From: Prevotella sp. UBA6994
GTDB taxonomy: Bacteria > Bacteroidota > Bacteroidia > Bacteroidales > Bacteroidaceae
Assembly (NCBI GenBank): GCA_002449845.1
Contig: DJXW01000019.1
Location: forward strand, 124,001-188,000
Direction: 5' to 3'
Length of the DNA stretch: 64,000 nt
Shown: positions 37,004 to 44,756 of the stretch, piece after piece
Numbering within the stretch: the stretch's first letter is position 1
How the letters are laid out: each line of letters starts with the position of its first letter
Position numbers and translations under genes: made by a program
The notes under the pieces: generated by a model
The model's input: only the letters and a program-made list of their open reading frames with translations
Databases searched by the model: none
Told to the model about the DNA's origin: nothing

Positions 37004-38356
37004 TTATTTTTTAGTATTACGTGCTCTGATAATGCCCATCACGGCAGCCTTGCCCTGCAAGATGTTGTCGAGGATAGGACGGTGAGAGGGACATGTGAAT
37101 TGGCACGAGCCACAAGAGATACATGATACGATTTCTTCAGCCTCAGCCCGCTCGTACATCTTCTTTTCTGAGAGTATGGCAAGCAAGTAAGGTTCAAGAC
37201 CCATCGGACAGGCACTCACGCATTTGGCACAACGAATACAGGGTTGTACGGGCTTGCGACATGCGTCTTCGTCAGAGAGAATAGTCACAGAGTTGGTTCC
37301 CTTGCATACGGGAACATCAATAGACATCAGGGCTTTACCCATCATCGGTCCGCCAGCCAGCACCTTGTTGTCGCCTTCTGGCATTCCGCCACATGCTTCT
37401 ATCAGTTCACGCATGGGAGTTCCCATACGCACGAGGAAGTTGCCTGGGTTCTTCACCTTCTTTCCCGTAACGGTGGTGTAACGCTCAAACAATGGCTTGC
37501 GTTTCATCACGGCTTGGTAAACGGCAAATGCGGTTCCCACATTCTGCACGATGGCGCCTACATTCACGGGGATGGCAGGAGGAGCAGGTACCTGACGTTG
37601 AATCACGGCATCTACCAATTGTTTCTCACCACCTTGTGGGTATTTCTGAGCCAAGGGAACCACTTCCACGCGTGGGTCGTTGGCAGTCTTTTCTGTTAAG
37701 AGCTTGATGGCTTCTGGCTTGTTCTCCTCAATGCCAATATAGCCTTTCTCCACCTTGGCAGCCTTCATCAGCAGGTCAAGTCCCACCAATATCTCATCGG
37801 GATGCTCCATCATCAGACGATAGTCAGAGGTGATATATGGCTCACACTCCACACCGTTGATGATGATACATTCAGCCTTGGCGGTTGGGGGAGGGCAGAG
37901 CTTGATGAAGGTAGGGAATCCAGCACCACCCATACCAGTGATACCAGCCACCTTGATGCGTTCTACTATCTCCTCTGGTGTTAGTTCGGGATGGTCTGCC
38001 AGTTTCTCCAGTTTCTCTGACCTGTCTATCGTCTCTTCCCATTCATCTCCTTCAACGTTGATGATGATAGAAGGCTTGCGATAGCCAGTGGCATCAATGG
38101 CATCATCAATCTTCAATACCGTACCTGATACGGATGAGTAAATGGGAGCTGATACAAATCCGCCAGCCTCCGCAATCATGGTTCCTACTTTCACTTTGTC
38201 ACCTTTCTTGACTACGGGTTTGGCAGGTGCGCCAATGTGCTGTGACAGTGGGAATATGGCTTGTTGTGGCAGTGCGGCTACTTTAGTCGCTATCTCTGCG
38301 GTTATCTTGTTTTCCTCAGGATGTACGCCACCTATCTTAAATGTGTGTAAATTCAT
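37004..38356 (-). CDS. rnfC: Rnf complex subunit RnfC
   Basis: Peripheral subunit that binds NADH and FMN and carries two 4Fe-4S clusters. 450 residues. Seen: N-terminal barrel-sandwich domain (KPVVKKGDKVKVGTMIAEAGGFVSAPIYSSVSG), GITGMGGAGFPTFIKL for nucleotide and flavin binding, the VECEPYI motif, a SLBB-like domain with VNVGAIVQNVGTAF, then ferredoxin motifs CIRCAKCVSACP and CISCGSCQFTCP (about 370-415). Its start overlaps rnfB by 4 bases. Confidence 0.96.
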   Translation of the reverse strand: MNLHTFKIGGVHPEENKITAEIATKVAALPQQAIFPLSQHIGAPAKPVVKKGDKVKVGTMIAEAGGFVSAPIYSSVSGTVLKIDDAIDATGYRKPSIIINVEGDEWEETIDRSEKLEKLADHPELTPEEIVERIKVAGITGMGGAGFPTFIKLCPPPTAKAECIIINGVECEPYITSDYRLMMEHPDEILVGLDLLMKAAKVEKGYIGIEENKPEAIKLLTEKTANDPRVEVVPLAQKYPQGGEKQLVDAVIQRQVPAPPAIPVNVGAIVQNVGTAFAVYQAVMKRKPLFERYTTVTGKKVKNPGNFLVRMGTPMRELIEACGGMPEGDNKVLAGGPMMGKALMSIDVPVCKGTNSVTILSDEDACRKPVQPCIRCAKCVSACPMGLEPYLLAILSEKKMYERAEAEEIVSCISCGSCQFTCPSHRPILDNILQGKAAVMGIIRARNTKK

Positions 38357-39267
38357 GCTTTTACCTTCGCTTTTTGGGGATTAGGGGTGGTAGGTGTAAT
38401 AGGAGTAGCTGGTGTGGCAGGTGTCTCTGCAACTACCTTACGAGCAGGGAAGTTGATGCTCTTGATGGCACCTGTAGGACAAACAGACTCACACTTGCGG
38501 CAAATCTTACATTTCTGCCAGTCGATGTAAGCCACGTTGTTTTCCACGGTGATTGCCTCAAACTTACATTCTTTCGTACATTTGCCACAGCCAATGCAAG
38601 CAGCGCTACATGCTTTCTTGGCAACGGCACCTTTGTCTTTGTTGACGCAACTAACCCACAGACGACGACCTTTAGGTCCTTTTTTCCGTAGTTCGATGAT
38701 GTGGCGAGGACAAGCCTTGACACATGCACCGCACGAAGTACAGAACTCTTCATCCACAACGGGCAATCCCGTCTCAGGATTGATCTTGATGGCACCGAAG
38801 TTACAAGCTGCGACACAGTCGCCACAACCTAAACAACCATAGCCACAAGCCGTCTCTCCAGTACTGCAGGCGTTCATTGCATTACATGTACGCAAACCGT
38901 CGTACTCTGCAATGCGTGGACGAAGTTCACAAGTACCATTGCAACGTACCACCGCAACCATGGGGTCGGTGTTGGCAATGGCCATACCCAATAAATCGGC
39001 AACCTGCCCCATGATGGCAGAACCACCCACTGGGCAATTCAGACCTTCAAGAGAACCCTTGTCAGCAGCCTTTACCAGTGCATCAGCCATTCCTCCGCAA
39101 CCAGGGAAACCACATCCGCCGCAGTTGGCTCCTGGCAACAGCTCTGCCACTTGGCCAATGCGAGGGTCTTCTTGAACGGCAAATTTCTTAGATACTACAT
39201 ACAATATCAATGCTGATACCAATGCAATACTTCCAAGAACAATAACCGCAATAGAAATAAAATTCAT
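38353..39267 (-). CDS. rnfB: Rnf complex subunit RnfB
   Basis: Electron entry subunit that receives electrons from ferredoxin. 304 residues. Seen: one N-terminal transmembrane segment, the Fe-S domain motif NCGGCGFPGCGGMADALV (about residue 48-65), then several ferredoxin motifs: CLGCGDCVAACN, CTSCGACVKACP, CIGCGKCTKECK and CKICRKCESVCP. Number of clusters and presence of the Pro/Thr-rich C-terminal tail (PATPATPITPTTPNPQ) fit the longer RnfB of Bacteroidetes. Confidence 0.95.
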   Translation of the reverse strand: MNFISIAVIVLGSIALVSALILYVVSKKFAVQEDPRIGQVAELLPGANCGGCGFPGCGGMADALVKAADKGSLEGLNCPVGGSAIMGQVADLLGMAIANTDPMVAVVRCNGTCELRPRIAEYDGLRTCNAMNACSTGETACGYGCLGCGDCVAACNFGAIKINPETGLPVVDEEFCTSCGACVKACPRHIIELRKKGPKGRRLWVSCVNKDKGAVAKKACSAACIGCGKCTKECKFEAITVENNVAYIDWQKCKICRKCESVCPTGAIKSINFPARKVVAETPATPATPITPTTPNPQKAKVKA

Positions 39268-39288
39268 AATTTTTGTATTTTGTTTTAG

Positions 39289-39699
39289 TTATTCTATCCA
39301 AAACGATAATTTTCCGTTTATCTTGTCTTTGCAAACATAGAGACCTATATAATAAGGTATGAGCGAGGCTAATGCTGCCAATGCCGCAACGGGCTCACTG
39401 CCCGTGAGTCCCATCGTGGTAAACAGCACCGCCAACAACAGTAAGAACGGAACCCCAAATCCCAATGCCACGGCACGTGCGCCCGTCTTTGTGGAAGCCA
39501 CTACCGTCACTTGGTCACCTTTCTTGTGAGTGTTTGTTGGTGTTTCGTAAACATCTATCAGTTTTTCCTTTGCCCCCGAAGCATGACAATGGCTCGATAC
39601 CACACATGCGCCACATGCAGATGCCTGTAGAATGCGCACACGTACGTGTCCGCTCTCAACAGATTCGATGATGCCAGCATGTTTGATGTTGTTGCTCAT
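39289..39699 (-). CDS. rseC: RseC/SoxR-reducing-system family protein
   Basis: Small membrane protein with two C-terminal transmembrane segments. 136 residues from the start chosen at 39699 (MSNNIKHAGIIE); the longer frame to 39735 begins only about 10 bases after the predicted transcript start. Seen: Cys-rich N-terminal cytoplasmic part with ACGACVVSSHCHAS, resembling the C-x2-C...C motif of RseC/RsxC-associated proteins, and the two segments FGVPFLLLLAVLFTTM and VAALAALASLIPYYIGLYV. First gene of the rnf operon, 21 bases before rnfB. A role in assembly or regulation of Rnf is inferred from its steady position in this operon in Bacteroidetes. Confidence 0.85.
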   Translation of the reverse strand: MSNNIKHAGIIESVESGHVRVRILQASACGACVVSSHCHASGAKEKLIDVYETPTNTHKKGDQVTVVASTKTGARAVALGFGVPFLLLLAVLFTTMGLTGSEPVAALAALASLIPYYIGLYVCKDKINGKLSFWIE

Positions 39700-39750
39700 G
39701 TTATGTTTCCGATTGTGTAATCGATTAATTGTCAAAATGGGTTTACAATG

Positions 39751-39781
39751 GCAAAATTAACATTATAATTTCAATTGGCAA
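39751..39781 (-). promoter_or_regulatory. promoter of the rseC-rnf operon
   Basis: Minus strand: -7 TAATTTTG at 39751-39758, -33 TTTG at 39778-39781, spacer 19. Transcript expected near 39744, which favours the start at 39699 for rseC. Confidence 0.8.
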
Positions 39782-39969
39782 AGCAATTGTGAAAATTATT
39801 TGTAATAATATCCGAAAACGTTTGCAAACGTATCATTTGTTCGGCATAAATGATATGTTTACATGGGGTAAATGTATGATTTGTCAAACAAAAGTATTAT
39901 CTTTGCACCGACAAATAATCCATCCTACTCCAATAGGTGAGGTAAATGATTGGAAAGTAATTATAGAGT

Positions 39970-40887
39970 ATGAAATACGGTATTATAGGGACGGGAGCCA
40001 TAGGTGGCTACTACGGCGGAAAATTGGCTAAGGATGGTCAGGAGGTTCACTTCTTGATGCATCGTGATTATGAATATGTAAAAGCACATGGGCTTCAGGT
40101 GGATTCTTGCGACGGCTCTTTCCATCTCGATCAGGTATATGCTTATTCCACGACTAAGGAAATGCCTCCTTGCGATGTGGTGTTGGTGTGTTTGAAGTCA
40201 ACCAACAATCATCTGCTCCGTGATTTCCTTCCTCCATTGCTTCACAAGGACACGTTGGTGGTGCTGATTCAAAACGGTATAGGATTGGAAGAAGATGTGC
40301 AGTCATTATTTCCCGACGTGGCCTTGGCGGCAGGTCTGGCTTTTATCTGTTCTGCCAAGACCGAACCAGGAAGAGTGAATCACCAGTGTTACGGACACAT
40401 TAACTTTGGCAATTTCTCATGTAAAGACGAGGGCAAGATGCAATTGTTGGTTGACGAATTTAACCATGCGGGCATCAAGGCAGGACTCGTGGAATACCAA
40501 GAGGCACGTTGGAAGAAAGCCGTATGGAACATGCCGTTTAATGGAATGACCGTTGCCTTGCATACGCAGACAGATTTATTGCTCAAGAATCCTGCTACAC
40601 GACAGTTGATACATGACCAAATGATGGAGGTGGTGGGAGCTGCACAACATTTAGGTGTGAAGAATATTGACGAGTCTTTTGTTGACTTGATGATGAAAAT
40701 GACCGATGAAATGACGCCTTATTCACCTTCCATGCGATTGGATTACGACTTTCGTCGTCCTTTGGAAATCCATTACATCTATTCACGTCCCATTGAGATT
40801 GCCCGTCAATCAGGTTTCCCCATGCCTAAGTTAGAAATGCTGGAAGCGGAACTGAAATTCCTGTCGGAAAGCAATTCTTTGCAATAA
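39970..40887 (+). CDS. 2-dehydropantoate 2-reductase family protein
   Basis: NADPH-dependent reductase of the PanE/ApbA family; PanE makes pantoate for CoA. 305 residues. Seen: Rossmann motif GTGAIGGYYGGKLAKDG at the N-terminus, the VLVCLKSTNN and VLIQNGIGLEEDV segments, KKAVWNMPFNGMTVALH with the catalytic Lys (about residue 179), and the C-terminal helical domain (PYSPSMRLDYDFRRPLEIHYIYSRPIEIA) with the R-P-x-E-I-x-Y pattern of the family. Pantoate synthesis is likely but family members also include other ketoacid reductases, so the symbol is left empty. A TATCTTTG -7 box lies at 39898-39905. Confidence 0.88.
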   Translation: MKYGIIGTGAIGGYYGGKLAKDGQEVHFLMHRDYEYVKAHGLQVDSCDGSFHLDQVYAYSTTKEMPPCDVVLVCLKSTNNHLLRDFLPPLLHKDTLVVLIQNGIGLEEDVQSLFPDVALAAGLAFICSAKTEPGRVNHQCYGHINFGNFSCKDEGKMQLLVDEFNHAGIKAGLVEYQEARWKKAVWNMPFNGMTVALHTQTDLLLKNPATRQLIHDQMMEVVGAAQHLGVKNIDESFVDLMMKMTDEMTPYSPSMRLDYDFRRPLEIHYIYSRPIEIARQSGFPMPKLEMLEAELKFLSESNSLQ

Positions 40888-40935
40888 GCCACGAGTCATC
40901 ATCCAAACTCTGATTTAATCATTTTAATTCGATAA

Positions 40936-40970
40936 CCCTGTTGCTTAAAAACCAACAGGGTAATTTTTTT
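40936..40970 (+). terminator. terminator after the PanE-like gene
   Basis: Stem CCCTGTTG/CAACAGGG (40936-40943 with 40953-40960) followed by TAATTTTTTT. Confidence 0.9.
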
Positions 40971-41015
40971 GAGGGGCTTATTGGGGATCAATAGATTTTT
41001 CATAGGGAAGGAAGA

Positions 41016-41057
41016 TTCATAATTCATAATTGATAATTCATAATTGATAATTCATCT
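41016..41057. repeat. heptamer array TTCATAA/TTGATAA, six units
   Basis: Six contiguous 7-bp units: TTCATAA twice, then TTGATAA, TTCATAA, TTGATAA, TTCATCT. In the 680-bp gap between the PanE-like and LolA-like genes, just before the nested palindrome. Confidence 0.9.
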
Positions 41058-41083
41058 CGATTTATTTGTCACGATTGAGGGAA

Positions 41084-41356
41084 ATGCCGTAGGCATTAGA
41101 TGTTAGTAGCCAGCCATACAGCCGTGCCGATAGGTATGGCGAACCAACGGTCACTGTTCGCGATAGCGAGGGAAAGTAAATGGCTGGGGGAGAGGATGCA
41201 GCAAACGGAATACCCTGCCATAGGTAGGAGACACCAAAAGGCATATCGCCTACCTATGGCAGGCTTTTTCTCATCCCGACCTTTTTACCAGCCATTTCGG
41301 TCTACCTGACGGCAGACCTGTATGGCTGGCTACTGACATCTGATGCCTACCGGCAT
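41084..41356. mobile_element. 273-bp nested palindromic element
   Basis: Outer arms 41084-41121 and 41318-41356 are inverted copies over about 38 bases with few mismatches. Inside lie AAATGGCTGG/CCAGCCATTT (41178-41187 with 41288-41297), and inside those a perfect 15-bp stem CCTGCCATAGGTAGG / CCTACCTATGGCAGG (41214-41228 with 41249-41263) followed by CTTTTTC. The symmetry of three nested stems suggests a non-autonomous element (MITE or BIME type) or a large structured RNA. No protein of note is encoded. Confidence 0.7.
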
Positions 41357-41477
41357 CTTTCCGTACAGAATGATTATTCATCGACATTGGACACAAATAC
41401 ATTCATCAATGTTCAATCTCTCCCCCTATGAAAAAACTATTTAGCCCTTATTGGTTGGTTCCCAAGTTTTCACTATA

Positions 41478-41543
41478 AAAGAAACCATCGGTCACTATAT
41501 AAGAAACCGATGGTTACTATGCAAGAAACCGATGGTTTCATGC
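41478..41543. repeat. three tandem 22-bp repeats with AAGAAACCGATGGTT core
   Basis: Units 41478-41499, 41500-41521, 41522-41543, each containing AAGAAACC then ATCGGT or GATGGTT, then TACTAT or similar. Located 28 bases after the stop of the LolA-like gene. Confidence 0.88.
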
Positions 41544-41571
41544 AATGTTACCAAACACGATGTTGGTGTTA

Positions 41572-42189
41572 TTACTTGCGCTTATCTATGTAAGTATATG
41601 CTCTGTATTGGTTTTTGGGAAAAACAAAGATGTTGTTGTCGATGTTTCCGCTTTGGAAATGAGAAATCTTGATGTTAGCCCAAATAAAAGCCACTTTGAT
41701 CTTGAGGCTGATGGGTGCACGTGTCTTCTTGTCAATCAGCGCCTTGATGAGCTTCATTCCATCGTGTCCCTTTTTCAGTTTCAGCGTAATGAGAAAACCT
41801 TGTTTGGTGTCTTCTACCTGGTAGTTGTAACTGTCTGGGGAGAATTTGAATTTGCTGGAATACTTGTCTTTCTCGTCTGATTGAGCCGAATGAGTCGTTA
41901 CGGTTTTCTTCTTGGTATCTACCACATGGTACGTTTGCCCATTGTTCCATGCGCTATACCTTTTCTCAACAAACTTGCTCTTGTCTCCTTTGTACCAAAT
42001 AGTTCCGTTTGTCTTGTAAAGACCTATCAGGTTGACGTCATAGTGGAGTGTACAACCTTGCTCGCCGAATACCATTTGATAGGTTCTGTCGAACATCTGA
42101 CGTGCTTGCCTGGCATTAGGAGAGTCTTCTGCCCACATACTGATAGGCAGGAACAAGAAGAACAGAATACGAATGATATGTTGTCTCAT
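41572..42189 (-). CDS. LolA-like outer-membrane lipoprotein carrier family protein
   Basis: Exported protein of about 205 residues. Start chosen at 42189 (MRQHIIRILFFLFLPISMWAEDS), which has a signal peptide; a -7 box TAATTTTG at 42214-42221 puts the transcript start near 42207, so the long frame to 42486 is excluded, and 42204 is an alternative. Seen: a beta-rich body with GTIWYKGDKSKFVEKRYSAWNNGQTYHVVDTKKKTVT followed by SPDSYNYQVEDTKQGFLITLKLKKG and a C-terminal strand region ISLKIKVAFIWANIKISHFQSG, the pattern of the LolA/LolB fold in Bacteroidetes. It lies downstream of a sigma/anti-sigma set on the same strand but has its own promoter. Lipoprotein transfer is inferred from fold only. 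Confidence 0.6.
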   Translation of the reverse strand: MRQHIIRILFFLFLPISMWAEDSPNARQARQMFDRTYQMVFGEQGCTLHYDVNLIGLYKTNGTIWYKGDKSKFVEKRYSAWNNGQTYHVVDTKKKTVTTHSAQSDEKDKYSSKFKFSPDSYNYQVEDTKQGFLITLKLKKGHDGMKLIKALIDKKTRAPISLKIKVAFIWANIKISHFQSGNIDNNIFVFPKNQYRAYTYIDKRK

Positions 42190-42317
42190 GTTTATGTTTT
42201 CCATTTTGGGCTGCAAAATTACAAAAAAATCAACAATAAAGAGCGAGAAAGCAGAAAAATGTTCTGCAACGAAGGATTTGCAGGATTTTTTAACCAATGC
42301 TAAAAGGATGAATAAAT

Positions 42318-42350
42318 ATCCCTCACTACTCGTCACGAGCAATGAGGGAT
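42318..42350 (-). terminator. hairpin after the 312-residue secreted protein gene
   Basis: ATCCCTCA/TGAGGGAT (42318-42325 with 42343-42350) encloses CTCGTCACGAG (42329-42339). Strong stem but only a weak T stretch on the minus strand, so termination is probable rather than sure. Confidence 0.6.
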
Positions 42351-42406
42351 TCCTTTCCTGATGCATCTGAAAAAACATTTTATTAATTCTATAATTGTCT
42401 AATTCA

Positions 42407-43345
42407 TCATTCCAATCGTTTAATTGCCAATCGCAAATAGGCAATATGGCTGATACCCAAATCACTGGTCTTGTCGCACCTGTCAATCATCTTGTTCAAG
42501 TCGTCTATGAGTTTTGCTCTCAGGTCTTTGTCCTTATCGATGAGAGGACGCATATACGAGCAAAGCGAATAGATAGTCATAGGGAGAGTAGCTCCTTGTT
42601 GGGTAGTAGCGTTACCTTTTAGAAACTCCGTTTTCAAAGCCTCGAAGGCTATGAGGAATTGAGAGCTGTTTGCCAATTCCGAAAAATCCCCTTTCAGTCC
42701 CATCTTAGATACTTCTTTGGCAATCTTCATGTTCATGTTGTCTGAGTCATCTTTCTCGTACTTGACCGAACCCTCATATTGTATTTGGTAATTATTGAGA
42801 ACTTCTTGAGGGATAACGCTATATGTAACCACTATTTTTCCTCTTATCTTTCCACTTAATTGTATTTGTTTAGGGTCATCGTTCCATTCAATGGCGTAAG
42901 CGTAGCGGTGAGAGTGAGTCTTGTCTTCTGGGTCAAGCAAGCACATAAGATACCAGCTTTGCATTTCATTCATACCAATCTGAACCACATTATTGCGTTC
43001 GTTTCCCACCAATAAATCACGTGCGTTGGTGGGAACGCCACGACCTCCAGTGTGTGTAAGTATTTGATAAATGTTGGGATTGTTACGGTCTTTGTCGAAT
43101 GCCGTAAGCACTTCGTCAATGAGTTTACGATGTTTCTTTTTGATGGTGAAGGTGTAAACATCGGCTTTCGCCACTAAAGGTCGGTTGGCTTTCGTGAAGT
43201 CGCGTTCTTCAGAGAAAGATTTTGACACCTCAACGTTCTTGGAATTGACGAATGTCTCGAATGCTTTCTTTACGTTTTCTTGTGCTATCGCGAGATTAGA
43301 AGTAAGAAAACTAACCAGTACGAGCAAGATAGTTCTTTGTCTCAT
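42407..43345 (-). CDS. secreted protein of unknown function in an ECF sigma operon
   Basis: 312 residues with signal peptide (MRQRTILLVLVSFLTSNLAIAQ). I do not recognise the family. Seen: a first part that ends in a KADVYTFTIKKKHRKLIDEVLTAF helix and a YQILTHTGGRG loop, a region rich in aromatic strands (WYLMCLLDPEDKTHSHRYAYAIEWND) and a helical C-terminal part. The N-terminal half resembles DUF-type secreted proteins that follow anti-sigma genes in Bacteroidales, where they report on or respond to envelope state. It follows the anti-sigma gene by about 60 bases, so it is likely in the same transcript. Confidence 0.75.
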   Translation of the reverse strand: MRQRTILLVLVSFLTSNLAIAQENVKKAFETFVNSKNVEVSKSFSEERDFTKANRPLVAKADVYTFTIKKKHRKLIDEVLTAFDKDRNNPNIYQILTHTGGRGVPTNARDLLVGNERNNVVQIGMNEMQSWYLMCLLDPEDKTHSHRYAYAIEWNDDPKQIQLSGKIRGKIVVTYSVIPQEVLNNYQIQYEGSVKYEKDDSDNMNMKIAKEVSKMGLKGDFSELANSSQFLIAFEALKTEFLKGNATTQQGATLPMTIYSLCSYMRPLIDKDKDLRAKLIDDLNKMIDRCDKTSDLGISHIAYLRLAIKRLE

Positions 43346-43406
43346 GATGTTATTGGTTTTTGATGTTATTATTTATGTTTTGTCTGTTTCTTGTTGATGT
43401 GAACGA

Positions 43407-44096
43407 TTATACCTCTTGAATCTTTTTCTCATCGGTTTGGCCGATGCTTTCAATTTCTTTTTGAATATACTGATAAACGTCCTCATAGAGATGCTGGGCA
43501 TCTTGCATGTAGTCTTTTCGTATTCGTTCTATTCTTCTTTGTGAGGCAGCCGCTTGCATGAGCTCTTCTGCCAAGTAAGCACGTATGAGATAACGATGCT
43601 CTTCCATATTTTCAATGAGTTGCTGTTCCTCTGCGGTTAGTTCCATCGGTGGAATCCCGATGGTTTCTGTGTTGTTTGGCAATGGAGGAAGCGGCTCTTC
43701 CTGTATTGGAGATTCGATGATGGGAGTAGGCAATTCCTCTTTCTGAGTTGCTTGATGATAACGTTTCGCTTTTCTCTTGTGTCTTTGCCGCTCGTAAACC
43801 TTATCTTTATGAACGGGAAATACCATGTTTGAAGAGGCTAAAGATGGTGTTTCCGTCTTCTTTTCATGACTGACTCTTGTTGGTACTTCATTCGTAGGTT
43901 GCAGGGTGTCGTATTCCCTTTCCCAGATGGTGAACGTGAGTATTCCCACGATGACCACCGCTGCCGCAGAAAACCAGCGCAAATAGGCAAGACGTGGGCG
44001 ATGGACAGGACGTTCCTGTTGTTGAATGGCACTCAGCACGTTTTTCTTCAGCGATGCAGGAGCCTTTGGCTTTATTTTGGGTTTCAGTTCTTCCAT
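43407..44096 (-). CDS. single-pass membrane protein, probable anti-sigma factor
   Basis: 229 residues. Seen: short cytoplasmic N-terminus (1-38) with LKKNVLSAIQQQE, one transmembrane segment (about 39-60, LRWFSAAAVVIVGILTFTIW), then a charged, Pro-rich periplasmic part and a C-terminal helical region rich in Glu and Gln (ELTAEEQQLIENMEEHRYLIRAYLAEELMQAA). It starts 9 bases after the sigma factor stop, the usual place of an anti-sigma factor. No zinc-binding HxxxCxxC motif is seen, so this is a non-ZAS type or another class of regulator. Role is inferred from position and topology. Confidence 0.7.
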   Translation of the reverse strand: MEELKPKIKPKAPASLKKNVLSAIQQQERPVHRPRLAYLRWFSAAAVVIVGILTFTIWEREYDTLQPTNEVPTRVSHEKKTETPSLASSNMVFPVHKDKVYERQRHKRKAKRYHQATQKEELPTPIIESPIQEEPLPPLPNNTETIGIPPMELTAEEQQLIENMEEHRYLIRAYLAEELMQAAASQRRIERIRKDYMQDAQHLYEDVYQYIQKEIESIGQTDEKKIQEV

Positions 44097-44105
44097 GTGT
44101 ATGAT

Positions 44106-44603
44106 TCAATCAAAGTTAGTTTTTTTCTTCATCGTTTTCTGTAATTTTTCCATTGCGTATCGGTATCTGCTTTTTACCGTGTCGCGAGAGATTCCGAGAA
44201 TGTCGGCTATTTCACTAAATGTCAGTTCGTCGGTAAAGTGCATCTTGACGATGGTGGCTTGTTCCTCAGGCAAGGGAGCGAGTAGTTGCTCTATCCGAAT
44301 GTATTCGCGAAACAGTTCCTGATGAGAGTCGTCTTCACGATTCTCGATGGCTTTCAAAGAAACGGTTTTCATGGGCGACCGCTGATGGTCTATACACAAT
44401 CGGTGGAGTACTTTGTACAGCCAAGCCTTGTCGTTGACGATATGAGTCATCTGACTCTCCCGATAATATCGTACGAATGTCTCTTGCACCATGTCTTCAG
44501 CCTCCTTCTCATCCCCTAAGCGGAAAAAAGCAAACGAGAACAAGTTGTCTTGTAACTCGTCGATGAGCTTTTCTAACCGTTGGATGCTTTTGTCTTTATT
44601 CAC
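44106..44603 (-). CDS. ECF-type RNA polymerase sigma factor
   Basis: 165 residues from a GTG start at 44603. Seen: region 2 with LFSFAFFRLGDEKEAEDMVQETFVRYYR (about residue 20-48) and region 4 with LLAPLPEEQATIVKMHFTDELTFSEIADILGISRDTVKSRYRYAMEKLQ (about 108-156), separated by a short linker. This is the extracytoplasmic function group. It heads a minus-strand group with a membrane protein, a secreted protein and then a LolA-like protein, so it probably answers an envelope signal. The group is divergent from the copper-type ATPase gene. Confidence 0.9.
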   Translation of the reverse strand: MNKDKSIQRLEKLIDELQDNLFSFAFFRLGDEKEAEDMVQETFVRYYRESQMTHIVNDKAWLYKVLHRLCIDHQRSPMKTVSLKAIENREDDSHQELFREYIRIEQLLAPLPEEQATIVKMHFTDELTFSEIADILGISRDTVKSRYRYAMEKLQKTMKKKTNFD

Positions 44604-44670
44604 TTTTGGGATGATTCTTTTATTCCTATGACGCAGAATCCATCAATTTGGGTTTAAGAAAGGGTGATTT

Positions 44671-44702
44671 TTTGCATGAATTAATCAAATTTATTAATTT
44701 TG
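44671..44702 (+). promoter_or_regulatory. promoter of the P-type ATPase gene
   Basis: -33 TTTG at 44671-44674, spacer of 20, -7 TAATTTTG at 44695-44702. Transcript expected near 44709, start codon at 44757. Confidence 0.8.
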
Positions 44703-44756
44703 CATAGTTTTTGTGGAGCGATACATTCATTCTGCGAACCTTTATTATAATAGACT

